A stretch of DNA of 64,000 nucleotides from Lineus longissimus. Lineage: Eukaryota; Nemertea; Pilidiophora; Heteronemertea; Lineidae. Below the pieces are notes generated by a model that searched no databases, was not told the origin of the DNA, and worked only from the letters and a program-made list of their open reading frames with translations. Below, one piece after another: positions 44,571-56,190 of the stretch (positions are counted from its first letter, which is position 1; the number at the start of each line of letters is the position of its first letter). A program made the translations under genes and the position numbers. The DNA is taken from NCBI RefSeq assembly GCF_910592395.1, contig NC_088319.1, forward strand, positions 1,862,001 through 1,926,000, given 5' to 3'.

Positions 44571-45290
44571 AACTATTTTGCTGGAACTACTTTCGGCCAG
44601 TACAAACCACAAGCCATGATAGATGGGGTCAAACATATTGAGAGACACATGTTGGGTGCCATGTTCTGTGAGGCTTAGAGTTCAAGACAGTTGATGTATG
44701 ATACCCATGGTTACATATTGTCCTAACGTATCAAAATATAGTCATCTTAAACTGAAATCTACTTTGTTGGTGCTCATTTTGCAAATCAGAGTTAAAAATC
44801 CAGGACATGACCTACTTCCTTGATGTACATTCTGTATACCCTGCACGAGTATGCATGTGTCAGTTAGGCGTTGGTGTAGTGGTTGCTATGGCTAGGGCAT
44901 TTTCACCATTAGTTAAGTTAGTTCATTGTAGAGTTTGAAGTAATTAGTACATATACCTAATTGATAATACATCCCAAATGTCCACTTAGATTAGTTAGCA
45001 TAGCCCCATTGGTTTATAATATCTATGATTTTTAATCTTTCACAAATGGGTGGATGGAGCCCATGTGGTCAGCATGAGCTAGTAGTTAGTTAGTATTCCA
45101 ACAGACAACATGCTTGGGGTTGTTTCTTTTGTATTGCTATCCAGTCAATCACGGATGCCTCTCCATCCCGGAAATAGTCTATGGCTAAATTGAGGGTGTC
45201 CTGCCTGCAGCAGATATGCCAACCGAGGCCATCGGATAATGCGGGAACTGATATCAATTACATATTCCAGTTCTGGATCGTAGACCGAGT
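44571..45290. other. Gene-free stretch
   Basis: No gene recognised. A motif GCGTTGGTGTAGTGGTTGCTATGGC near 44868 resembles a tRNA A-box region, but no B box follows. Confidence 0.4.
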
Positions 45291-45476
45291 AGGTCTATTG
45301 CGGCAAACAACTTGAAAATTCAAGAATAGTCGGAAATTTCCTTGCCAACAGCTATTTTTTGAAGTCATCTAGTCTAAAGTAATTTGGAAATCTTGGAATA
45401 GTGGGAAATTGTTTTTTTTTTAATGAAGATAGAAAAGATTTCAACAAAACATTGTTGTGTTCATCCAGGTGATATA

Positions 45477-45640
45477 TAGTAGAACCTCTCTAATAAGGTC
45501 ACCCTCGGGACTGACAATTGTTGTCCCTAATAGAGAGGTGTCCTGATTATTAAAAGCTGTCAAATTGATTGAAAATAACCAATTTGGGACCAATACTAGT
45601 GTCCTTAATAGAGAGGTGTCCGCTATTGGAGGTTCCACTG
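45477..45640. mobile_element. Tc1/mariner-like MITE, family M1 copy 4
   Basis: Left AGTAGAACCTCTCTAATAAGG, right GGAGGTTCCACTG; the best-preserved right end of the family apart from 31657-31815. Confidence 0.75.
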
Positions 45641-46680
45641 TGATAAGGTTCTTCAAGCATGGATCGCATCAAATTATAAAATATGCACGGATGGATTTTA
45701 TGCGTGCACCACAGATTAATCTGCTGGTTAATTTACCTCAAAATTTAGTGCATATTGTCCATGTTACTAGATGGGCACAAGTTATTTTAGAAAATTTACC
45801 AACGAGCGCACATTTTGGATGTTTTTCTTGTGAGGCAGCCGTTCTTCCAGGCCTCAACGAGCTAGTACTATCGGGGGCAGTGTGCTTGCTTAGTCGGAAG
45901 GCCAGGTGCCTGGGGAATTCATTCTCTAGGGTGACCTGGATAGATGAATGTTCACAGTTATGCCTAATTTATAGGGCTGATGACATATCAAGCATATCCA
46001 AACATGAACTCGGTTGAATCTCATTAAATATCGTTTTTTATGGCTAATGGCTATATAGGGCATGTGTCATGTTGTCCGGGGCATTTTGGGAGAGGCAGCC
46101 ACTGGAAGATCTCGACGATATTCCCAATCAGTAGGTCTATTGCAGCGAACAACTTGAACATTCAAGAAAAGTCGGACATTTCCTTGCCAACAGCTATTTT
46201 TTGAAGTCACCTAGTCTAAAGTAAGTAGATAATTTGGAAATTTTGGAATAGTGGCCATCTTGAAATTCAAAGACTTTTAGCTTGTCGTGGAATGGGTCAT
46301 GTCCTTGACAGCTATAATCTTAAACTTAAGAGGTTCTCATCATTGTTCAAAATATCGGTATCCTGGCACATTTCCTGGCCCAGCTAAAAGGTAAAAGGTG
46401 CAATATCTCGCTTATCAGTGACTTGTTTTTGATGATATTTTTATGGTAGGTACTCCAAGCAACGATACATCACATGTCATACCGACTTTGGTTTGACCTA
46501 TATACTAAATATGTAGCATGTTTCTTAACCAGGATGAATTCCTAACCAGCAAATATCTATACGGTGAGCACAATGGCCCCTGCCCGTTTCATTATCACAG
46601 TGAACATTGGGACCGTGTATGAGCCTTGGTAGTCTGCAGTAAACTAGGGCAAATACCGAAAGCATGTATTTACCTCCGTA
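45477..46680 (+). repeat. Segmental duplication block D1, copy 2
   Basis: Second copy of 35002-36680. Here the G tract is absent (CTATCGGGGGCAG) and only one tandem unit is present. An open frame across 45565-46017 exists because of this segment, but its counterpart in copy 1 differs, and no domain is recognisable. Confidence 0.85.
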
Positions 46681-46950
46681 AGGTGCAGTCTGTCTATTGC
46701 GGTGAACAACATGAAAATTCAAAAATACTCGGAACTTTCCTTGTCAATTGCAGTCACAAAGTCTAAATTAAGTAGATAATTTGGAAAATTTGGAACTATT
46801 TATAGTGGCCATCTTGAAATTCAAAGACTTAGCTTGTCGTGGAATGAATCATGTCCTTGACGGCCATAATCTTAAACTTAAGAGGTTTTCATCATTGTTT
46901 AGGCCTAGATTGTGTATGTTCATGAAATTTTTAAAAATTTTTCAGCAAGT
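46681..46950 (+). repeat. Array leader block, copy 1
   Basis: Starts CAGTCTGTCTATTGCGG and ends TTTAAAAATTTTTCAG. Repeated at about 53587-53846 and, in part, at 56004-56190. Diverged relatives lie in the D1 blocks (36085-36300, 44390-44500, 46130-46340). Each copy precedes a set of exon-like cassettes. Confidence 0.85.
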
Positions 46951-48727
46951 TTGAGTTCAGTCGAGCTCAACCCGCCAGATCATCGACACTTAGACTAACA
47001 CTCCTTGAGAGGACCCTAACGCACACTCACTCATGAAGACCTTGTGGCTCTGAATCAACAGGCACTGCAGGACTGAAAATCTGCTCAACACCATAAGAAG
47101 AGAGGAGGTAAGCACATGACCTGGGGCCTTGCAATATTGTACCATCACTAGGGATTCCAGCAGTCAAGGGACCAGTCATCACTTTAAGCTGCATCCAAAA
47201 TTTGCCGCTCTTGTGTTGCTGAGCCAAGGTATTCTATCATTCTCCATTCGCCAAAAATTAATACTGTGAAAATATTTAAGTTCTACAGCTGTCTAAGGTT
47301 CCATCATTATTCATCACGCAACTGAATACACAATTTTTTTCTCAACCAGCCAGATCATCGACACTTAGACTAACACTCCTTGAGAGGACCCTAACGCACA
47401 CTCACTCATAAAGACCTCATGGCTCTGAATCAACAGGCACTGCAGGACTGAAAATCTGCTCAACACCATAAGAAAGGAGGAGGTAAGCACATGACCCGGG
47501 GCCTTGTACTAGTGTACCACCACTAGGGAATCCAGCAGTCACAGGGACCAGTCAACACTTTAAGCTGCATCCAAAACTTGCCACTCTTGTGTTGCTGAGC
47601 CTAGGTATTCTATCATGCTCCATTCGCCAAAAATTAATACTGTGAAAATATTTAAGTTCTACAGTTGTCTAAGGTTCCATCATTATTCATCACGCAACTG
47701 AATACACAATTTTTTTCTCAACCAGCCAGATCATCGACACTTAGACTAACACTCCTTGAGAGGACCCTAACGCACACTCACTCATAAAGACCTCATGGCT
47801 CTGAATCAACAGGCACTGCAGGACTGAAAATCTGCTCAACACCACATGAAGAGAGGAGGTAAGCACATGACCCGGGGCCTTTCACTAGTGTACCATCACT
47901 AGGGGTTCCAGCAGTCACAGGGACCAGTCAGCAGTTTCAGCTGTATCCCCTACTTGCAACTCTGCAGCCTAGTTATTTCTATCATGCTCCATTCGCCAAA
48001 AATTAATGCCGTGAAAATATTTAAGGTCTACAGTTGTCTAAGGTTCCATCATTATTCATCACGCAACTCAATACACAATTTTTTTCTCAACCCGCCAGAT
48101 CATCCACACTTAGACTAACACTCCTTGAGAGGACCCTCACGCTCACTTACTCATGAAGACATCGTGGCTCTGAATCAACAGGCACTGCAGGACTGAAAAT
48201 CTGCTCAACACCACAAGAAGAGAGGAGGTAAGCACATGACCCGGGCCCTTTCACTAGTGTACCATCACTAGGGATTCCAGCAGTCACAGGGACCAGTCAG
48301 CAGTTTGAGCTGTATCCCCTACTTGCAACTCTGCACCCTAGTTATTTCTATCAATCATGCTCCATTCGCCAAAAGTTAATGCTGTGAAAATATTTAAGTT
48401 CTACAGTTGTCTAAAGTTCCATCATTATTCATCACACAACTCAATGCACAATTTTGTTTTTCTCAACCTGCTAGATCATCCACACTTAGGCTAACACTCC
48501 TTGAGAGGACCCTCACGCTCACTTACTCATGAAGACATCGTGGCTCTGAATCAACAGGCACTGCAGGACTGAAAATCTGCTCAACACCATAAGAAGAGAG
48601 GAGGTAAGCACATGACCCGGGCCCTTGCACTAGGGATTCCAGCAGTCACAGGAACCAGTCAGCAGTTGTATCCCCTACTTGCAACTCTGCAGCCTAGTTA
48701 TTTCTATCATGCTCCATTCGCCAAAAA
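46951..48727 (+). repeat. Tandem array of roughly 370-bp units with 129-nt exon-like cassettes, block 1 left
   Basis: Five units. Each has a cassette preceded by a polypyrimidine tract and AG (TTTTTTTCTCAACCCGCCAG) and followed by GTAAGCACATGACC: 46979-47107, 47354-47482, 47730-47858, 48099-48227, 48475-48603, every one 129 nt long. The first unit has the longer form TTTTTCAGCAAGTTTGAG. The roughly 245-bp between cassettes is also conserved and ends in the next acceptor. All three sense frames of a cassette contain stops (TAG, TAA, TGA), so it is not protein coding. It could be a non-coding transcript with repeated exons, or a satellite that captured splice signals. Confidence 0.9.
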
Positions 48728-50685
48728 CTAGAAATATATAACGCAATTGGGGCAAATTGCGAATGTATGCCCCCACTCTGGTGTGTTCGGTGTGTTAATA
48801 TGTTCATTGCGCGCGTTATTTAGCCTATAAATATTAAATTGTGGCTATAAGCGCACCTCGAATATAAGCGCAGTGCGCTTATAAGCGAAATAAATTCGAT
48901 AATATCTTCTCTGTGGCTGTTTATGAAATTTTGTGGAGGCTCTCAAATAACATTCACAATAATATGGCTGTTGACTGGGCTAGTTGGTCTGACAATAGAC
49001 ATGCACGTGAACAGCAGAGGTTGGTTTTCCCATTTACTCACTACAGAGGTGAAGCGTGGTCTATACTATTTTCGCCGTTGTCATCTCCTTCATCTTTTAA
49101 GTTTTTGCCGTTTCCAAGGCGATTGCCTGCTAGCAATTTACACAGAAGATCAGTGGGCAAGCTGTTGACCCTGTTACTGGAACAGCTTCAATTATGCGAT
49201 GGCCTGGAATCAGTCACAGAATATCTGGTACTCAGGAAGTTAAAGACTAGTCACTGCCGGGTAGCTAGTGCAATCTGCTAGAATCAGTCACAGAATATCC
49301 ATTGCTTACATGCTAATGAATAACAACTGTCAGGCTATTTATCAAAAATTATACAGCACCTCCCTTACCATGCTTACCTGAGGCGATCATACCACAGAAA
49401 TACTAGCTCCCTCACACACTCTGGCGATTTAGGTCAGTATGATAAAAATCCAAGATGCCAACTAACAGCCATGTTGGAGTTCAAACTGACCCCCAAAATC
49501 AGTAGGGAACCTCCCCCACCATTGGCCATTACACCACAAAATGTTGAAGTGTGTAGGACATCTGGTTCTTCCATAAATGAGCGAAATGCGAAAATCTAAG
49601 ATGGCGGCTGGAGGCCATTTTGGATTCTGGAATGCGCCCAAAATCGATAGAGAAACTCCCCTACTGAAGACCATTACACCACAAAAGTTTGAAGTGTGTC
49701 AAACCTCTAGTTCTTCAGTTAACACTCGGAATACCAAAATCTTAGTTGGCTGCTGGCAGCCATATTGGATTTTGGAACACGCCCAAAATTGATAGAGAGT
49801 ATCCCCTGAATGACCATTGCACCACAAAAGTTTGAAGTGTGTCAAACCTCTAGTTCTTCAGTTAACAATCGGAATACCAAAATCTAAGTTTGCTGCTGGC
49901 AGCCATATTGAATTTTGGGTCAGGCCCAAAATCGACAGGGAACCTCCCCTACACAACCTCATCACACCACATAAGATTCAGGTCTGTCACTCACTTGGTT
50001 CTTGAGTTACAGGTCGGAATGCGAAAAACCAAGTCGGGCCTGGCAGCCATCTTGGATTTCAGATCGGGCCCAAAATGGATAGGGAACCTCCCCTACACTA
50101 GGTAATAACACCACATAGGTTTCAGGTCTGTCAATCACTCGGTTCTTAATTTACGGGGCGGAATACAAATCAACAAGTCGGGGACCTGGTGGCCATCTTT
50201 GATTTCGGGTCTGGCCCAAAATCGATAGGGAACCTCCCCTACCATAGACCATTACACCACAAAAGTTTGAAGACTGTTGGACCTCTGGTTCTCCAGTTAA
50301 CGAGCGGAATGCCAAAATCTAAGATGGTGGCTGGCGGCCATCTTTGATTTCGGGTCGGGCCCAAAATCGATAGGGAACCTCCCCTACCATAGACCATCAC
50401 ACCACAAAAGTTTGAAGACTGTTGGACCTCTGGTTCTCTAGTAAACGAGCGGAATGCGAAAATCTAAGATGGCGGCTGGCGGCCATATTGGATTTTGGAA
50501 CGCGCCAAAAAACAATAGGGACCCTTTGACACACTAGGCCTACACCCCCTAAAAATTTCAAGTCAGCCGAGCTTGGGGTTCTTGAGTTATAGTCTGGAAT
50601 TCAGTGCGGCGGACGCGGACATGGCGGCGGCGGCCGGAAACCACCCAAGTACATAATGCCCCCACTTTAGCGGGGGCATAATTAA
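48728..50685. mobile_element. 1.95-kb repetitive insertion inside the cassette array
   Basis: Interrupts a unit between CCATTCGCCAAAAA and ATTAATGCTGTG, which are contiguous in intact units. Near the ends are TATGCCCCCACT (48767) and AGCGGGGGCATA (50670), an inverted pair of about 10 bp. From about 49450 to 50560 it consists of eight tandem units of about 145 bp. The left third (48730-49440) has no recognised gene. Confidence 0.75.
49450..50565 (+). repeat. 8 x roughly 145-bp tandem repeat with ATGGCGGC-like motifs
   Basis: Units start near 49450, 49597, 49742, 49884, 50028, 50174, 50321 and 50465. Shared blocks are GGCCATATTGGATTTTGG, GCCCAAAATCGATAGGGAACC and CACCACAAAAGTTTGAAG. Several units contain AAGATGGCGGC, which matches the animal YY1 motif, but no function is shown. 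Confidence 0.85.
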
Positions 50686-51860
50686 TGCTGTGAAAATATT
50701 TAACTTCTACTGTTGTCTAAGGTTCCATCATTATTCATCACGCAACTCAATGCACAATTTTTTTCTCAACCCGCCAGATCATCGACACTTAGACTAACAC
50801 TCCTTGAGAGGACCCTCACGCTCACTTTAATACTCATGAAGACATCGTGGCTCTGAATCAACAGGCACTGCAGGACTGAAAATCTGCTCAACACCATAAG
50901 AAGAGAGGAGGTAAGCACATGACCCGGGCCCTTTCACTAGTGTACCATCACTAGGGGTTCCAGCAGTCACAGGGACCAGTCAGCAATTTGAGCTGTATCC
51001 CCTACTTGCAACTCTGCAGCCTAGTTATTTCTATCATGCTCCATTCGCCAAAAATTAATGCCGTGAAAATATTTAAGGTCTACAGTTGTCTAAGGTTCCA
51101 TCATTATTCATCACGCAACTCAATACACAATTTTTTTCTCAACCCGCCAGATCATCCACACTAAGGCTAACACTCCTTGAGAGGACCCTCACGCTCACTT
51201 ACTCATGAAGACATCGTGGCTCTGAATCAACAGGCACTGCAGGACTGAAAATCTGCTCAACACCATAAGAAGAGAGGAGGTAAGCACATGACCCGGGCCC
51301 TTGCAATATCGTACCACCACTAGGGAATCCAGCAGTCAAGGGACCAGTCAACACTTTAAGCTGCATCCAAAACTAGCCACTCTTGTGTTGCTGAGCCTAG
51401 GTATTCTATCATGCTCCATTCGCCAAAAATTAATGCTGTGAAAATATTTAAGTTCTACAGCTGTCTAAGGTTCCATCATTATTCATCACGCAACTCAATA
51501 CACAATTTTTTTCTCAACCCGCCAGATCATCCACACTTAGGCTAACACTCCTTGAGAGGACCCTCACGCTCACTTACTCATGAACACATCGTGGCTCTGA
51601 ATCAACAGGCACTGCAGGACTGAAAATCTGCTCAACACCACAAGAAGAGAGGAGGTAAGCACATGACCCGGGGCCTTTCACTAGTGTACCATCACTAGGG
51701 ATTCCAGCAGTCACAGGGACCAGTCAGCAGTTTCAGCTGCATCCCCTACTTGAAACACTGCAGCCTATTTATTTCTATCATGCTCCATTCGCCAAAAAAT
51801 AATGCTGTGAAAATATTTAAGTTCTACAGTTTTCTGAGGTTCTATGATACTCAATAAATA
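50686..51860 (+). repeat. Cassette array block 1, continued after insertion
   Basis: Three further cassettes with acceptor- and donor-like edges: 50778-50910 (133 nt, a 4-base insertion), 51151-51279 and 51526-51654 (129 nt each). Confidence 0.88.
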
Positions 51861-52045
51861 ATTTTTTTCTTCATTTTTCAGTAAGTTTGAGCTGAGTCGA
51901 GCTCAACCCTGCCAGGTCATCTATGCAGTTCCCATGAGGACCCTCGCACGTACTCACTCGTAATGACCTCATGGATCGTACTTCAACAGGCATTGGACTG
52001 AAAAAACTGTTCAACACCAAGACATGAGAATAGTGAGTTTTTGAT
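51861..52045 (+). repeat. Variant terminal cassette of block 1
   Basis: Follows TTCATTTTTCAG and starts TAAGTTTGAGCTGAGTCGAGC; a diverged relative of the cassettes that lacks the GAGGAG/GTAAGC end and instead reads GAATAGTGAG. The same variant closes the other two blocks at 54990-55150 and 56950-57110. Confidence 0.75.
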
Positions 52046-52210
52046 AGAGAGTTTTATATATTGCTTGTCACTGTACTGTTTACTGTATGAAACTGCTCTA
52101 AAATCGCACACATTATCATCTAGCCTGTCCAGAGACCTTTCTGGAGAACCAAGGGCAGCCACAATCTAGCGCACACAAGGACTTTTCAGGTCAGTTGAGA
52201 GTTACAAAAT

Positions 52211-52286
52211 GGCTCCGGCCAGGTATCGAAGACGGGACCGCCGCCTGATCACAAGGTTGATGCTCAACTGTTGTGACCACGATGCT
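52211..52286 (-). mobile_element. tRNA-derived SINE head, copy 1
   Basis: On the minus strand: GTGGTCACAACAGTTGAGC, then GTGATCAGGCGGCGGTCCCG, then TCTTCGATACCTGGCC, the layout of an A-box and B-box tRNA-like SINE head. Repeated at 55324-55399 and 57282-57356 as part of the larger block duplication. Confidence 0.5.
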
Positions 52287-52434
52287 AAGCACATGACCCC
52301 GGCCCTTGCACTAGGGTTTAACCACTAGGGGCTCGAGTAGACACAGGGACAGCCCCTTTAGCTGCCACACAGTGGACCCTAGCTATAGCACCCCCAAAAT
52401 TCCATCAGCCAGGGTGTCGTGCAACTCTTGCTAC

Positions 52435-53470
52435 ACACCACCACTCACGCCTAATAAAAGGTTTTAGTCACTTTTCTCAAGGAAAAACAAATATCCCTTT
52501 TTTCAAGGACAAGTTGCAAAAATAACCAACCAAACGAGCCAAATAGTTTCTCAAAATCAATATCACAGATTTCTTACCATTTCTAAAGGACAGATTGGAA
52601 AAATTCCCAACCAATTGAGTTAAATGCTTCCTCAAAATAAAAATTGTACTGATAAACTAGGGATAATTTCCACTTCTAAAGGACAAGTTGCAGAAATTAC
52701 CAATCAACCAAGCCAAATAGGTCTCAAAATTAAGTTAACTGCTTTGTCATAGTCAAAGTTTACAAATATCTCACAGATTTTTTGCCATTTCTAAAGGACC
52801 AGTTGCAAAAATTCCCAACCAATTCAGTTAGATACTCTTCCAAAATCAATATCAACTAATATCTCATGGATATTTCTTAATTTCTATCGGCTGAGTTGCA
52901 AAAATTCCCCAACGATCAAGTTAAATGCCTTCTCAAAATAAAAATTGTACTACATACTGGGGATATTTTGCCATTTCTAAAGGACCAGTTGCAAAAATCA
53001 CCAATCAACCAAGCCAAAATAAAAATCTCAAAATAAATGATTACAGACATCTCACAGATTTGTTTTCCATTTCTAAATGTCTAATTGGAAAAATTCCTCA
53101 CCAATCGAGTTGAATGCTTTCTCAAAATAAATAATGAACGAATAAAATAGGGATATTTTTCTGTTTCGAAAGAACCAGTTGCAAAAATTACCAATCAACC
53201 GATCAGCCAAATAGTTCTTAAAATCAAGTTATAAAGTGCTTTGTCAAAATCAAAATTACTAATATCTCACAGATTTCTTTCTATTTTTTCCAAGGACCAA
53301 TTGAGTTAAATACTTTACCATGTATATTTTTCATTTTGTATAATAAAATATACCAGATCACAAATCGCAATATATTTGTAAATGATCTAGCATCAAAAAT
53401 TTGTCATGCTCGGACATCAAATATGGCCACCAGGCAGCCATCTTGAAAAGTAAACAATGTCCTTCTACTC
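52435..53470 (+). repeat. AT-rich tandem block with roughly 120-bp sub-repeats, copy 1
   Basis: Repeated CATTTCTAAAGGACCAGTTGC, AAAAATTACCAATCAACC, GCCAAATAG and TCTCAAAATCAA segments at irregular spacing of about 110-130 bp. Nearly the same 1-kb block recurs at 57500-58500. Confidence 0.85.
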
Positions 53471-53586
53471 TGAAACTAATGATCCGTTTTAGTCTGTGAT
53501 TTACCCTTTTATCTATCTCTCCTCAGCCATCATCAGCCTCACCAGTTGCGACCCTCGAAGCCAAGGGCTTGTTTATAATTACAAAT

Positions 53587-53846
53587 CAGTCTGTCTATTG
53601 CGGTGAACAACATGAAAATTCAAAAATACTCGGAACTTTCCTTGTCAATTGCAGCCACAAAGTCTAAATTAAGTAGATAATTTGGAAAATTTGGAACTAT
53701 TTATAGTGGCCATCTTGAAATTCAAAGACTTAGCTTGTCGTGGAACGAATCATGTCCTTGACGGCCATAATCTTAAACTTAAGAGGTTTTCATCATTGTT
53801 TAGGCCTAAATTGTGTATGTTCATGAAATTTTTAAAAATTTTTCAG
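53587..53846 (+). repeat. Array leader block, copy 2
   Basis: Nearly identical to 46690-46944. Confidence 0.85.
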
Positions 53847-55150
53847 CAAGTTTGAGTTCAGTCGAGCTCAACCCGCCAGATCATCGACACTTAGACTAAC
53901 ACTCCTCGAGAGGACCCTAACGCACACTCACTCATGAAGACCTTGTGGCTCTGAATCAACAGGCACTGCAGACCTGAAAAACTGCTCAACACCATAAGAA
54001 GAGAGGAGGTGAGCACATGACCCGGGCCCTTGCAATATTGTACCACCACTAGGGAATCCAGCAGTCACAGGGACCAGTCAGCACTTTAAGCTGCATCCAA
54101 AACTAGCCACTCTTGTGTTGCTGAGCCTAGGTATTCTATCATGCTCCATTCGCCAAAAATTAATGCTGTGAAAATATTTAAGGTCTACAGTTCTCTAAGG
54201 TTCCATCATTATTCATCACGCAACTCAATACACAATTTTTTTCTCAACCCGCCAGATCATCGACACTTAGACTAACACTCCTTGAGAGGACCCTCACGCA
54301 CACTCACTCATAAAGACCACATGGCTCTGAATCAACAGGCACTGCAGACCTGAAAAACTGCTCAACACCATAAGAAGAGAGGAGGTAAGCACATGACCCG
54401 GGCCCTTGCAATATTGTACCACCACTAGGGAATCCAGCAGTCAAGGGACCAGTCAACACTTTAAGCTGCATCCAAAACTAGCCACTCTTGTGTTGCTGAG
54501 CCTAGGTATTCTATCATGCTCCATTCGCCAAAAATTAATGCTGTGAAAATATTTAAGTTCTACAGTTGTCTAAGGTTCCATCATTATTCATCATGCAACT
54601 CAATACACAATTTTTTTCTCAACCCGCCAGATCATCGACACTTAGACTAACACTCCTTGAGAGGACCCTCACGCTCACTTACTCATAAAGACCTCGTGGC
54701 TCTGAATCAACAGGCACTGCAGGACTGAAAATCTGCTCAACACCACAAGAAGAGAGGAGGTAAGCACATGACCCGGGGCCTTTCACTAGTGTACCATCAC
54801 TAGGGATTCCAGCAGTCACAGGGACCAGTCAGCAGTTTCAGCTGCATCCCCTACTTGAAACACTGCAGCCTATTTATTTCTATCAATATCATGCTCCATT
54901 CGCCAAATATTAATGCTGTGAAAATATTTAAGTTCTACAGTTTTCTTAGGTTCTATGATACTTAATAAATAATTTTTTTCTTCATTTTCCAGTATAAGTT
55001 TGAGCTGAGTCGAGCTCAACCCTGCCAGTTCATCTATGCAGTTCCCATGAGGACCCTCGCACGTACTCACTCGTAAAGACCTCATGGATCGTACTTCAAC
55101 AGGTATTGGACTGAAAAAACTGCTCAACACCAAGACATGAGAATAGTGAG
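53847..55150 (+). repeat. Cassette array block 2
   Basis: Cassettes at 53880-54008 (donor GTGAGC), 54256-54384 and 54631-54759, all 129 nt, then the variant terminal cassette at about 54990-55150. A minus-strand frame over 54870-55133 has no recognisable domain. Confidence 0.9.
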
Positions 55151-55323
55151 TTTTTGATAGAGAGTTTTATATATTGCTTGTCACTGTACTGTTTACTGTA
55201 TGAAACTGCTCTAAAATCGCACACATTATCATCTAGCCTGTCCAGAGACCTTTCTGGAGAACCAAGGGCAGCCACAATCTAGCGCACACAAGGACTTTTC
55301 AGGTCAGTTGAGAGTTACAAAAT

Positions 55324-55399
55324 GGCTCCGGCCAGGTATCGAAGACGGGACCGCCGCCTGATCACAAGGTTGATGCTCAACTGTTGTGACCACAATGCT
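55324..55399 (-). mobile_element. tRNA-derived SINE head, copy 2
   Basis: Same sequence as 52211-52286 with one or two changes. Confidence 0.5.
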
Positions 55400-55510
55400 A
55401 AGCACATGACCCCGGCCCTTGCACTAGGGTTTAACCACTAGGAGTTCGAGTAGACACAGGGACAGCCCCTTTAGCTGCCACACAGTGGACCCTAGCTATA
55501 GCACCCCCAA

Positions 55511-55580
55511 CAATCATTTCTGTGAGATGTTAGAGACCCCTATCTTGCCTACCTAGCTGCTGCCTATATTGTCCCTTTAA
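55511..55580. mobile_element. MITE family M2, 3' fragment
   Basis: Right-hand third of the MITE (AATCATTTCTGTGAGATG to GTCCCTTTAA), same as 59865-59933. It precedes the orphan 5' flank just as the full MITE precedes gene B, so both were duplicated as one piece. Confidence 0.8.
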
Positions 55581-55640
55581 AACCAAATCTAATATGGGTA
55601 CGAGTGAATTTAGCCCATTGATTTCCTCTTGAAACTGCTA

Positions 55641-55998
55641 TCCTTAAGTAGTTTTTCCCACGTTGATGTAAAAGTTTGGGAATTCCTTTTGCTTCAAAAG
55701 TGAAATTATTAAAAATTATGAAGTTATTAATGGTGGGGAAGAACACTGTCACTGAGGAGTGTGCAGTGTCTTTGTTTCTTATGTCGCATTTCAACAATTT
55801 CATTGATTTATTTTGTTCAGAGAAACTTTCTGCACTTGAATTAAGATCAAACCGGTTAAGATAATTGATTTCGCCAGCAAATGAATATGGTTCATAATGT
55901 CGGCTATGATTTGTGAACAGGAGAAAACTGCCAATACAACCCACAGATATATTGAGAGTTTTGAACCGTAACCTTGATTAAATGACCCTCTTATTCTT
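55641..55998 (+). pseudogene. Orphan copy of the ankyrin-cGLR 5' flank
   Basis: Matches 400-757 and 59958-60316 with few changes and a 6-bp insertion (ACTGTC near 55745). It stops just before the poly-C tract and the reading frame, and is followed by the array leader block. A minus-strand open frame here (55564-55944, 126 codons) matches frames in the other two flanks; the insertion is in frame. No domain is recognisable, so I treat it as a truncated gene-family fragment. Confidence 0.75.
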
Positions 55999-56003
55999 AT
56001 TTA

Positions 56004-56190
56004 AGTCTAAATTAAGTAGATAATTTGGAAATTTTGGAATTATTTATAGTGGCCATCTTGAAATTCAAAGACTTAGCTTGTCGTGGAATGGGTCATGTCC
56101 TTGACGGCCATAATCTTAAACTTAAGAGGTTTTCATCATTGTTTAGGCCTAGATTGTGTATGTTCATGAAATTTTTTTTTTTTTTTTCAG
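56004..56190 (+). repeat. Array leader block, copy 3 (partial)
   Basis: Begins AAGTCTAAATTAAGTAG and ends in a T tract plus CAG. The left 90 bp of the leader were lost at the junction with the orphan 5' flank. Confidence 0.8.

Noticed and set aside
44868-44905. Possible tRNA gene
   Set aside because: An A-box-like motif only; no B box, anticodon arm or acceptor pairing.
45565-46017. 150-codon plus-strand frame
   Set aside because: Begins inside a MITE and crosses duplicated block D1; the matching frame in the other copy is disrupted and no domain is visible.
47027-47227. 66-codon minus-strand frame in the cassette array
   Set aside because: Other units carry stops at the equivalent place; the array shows no coding constraint.
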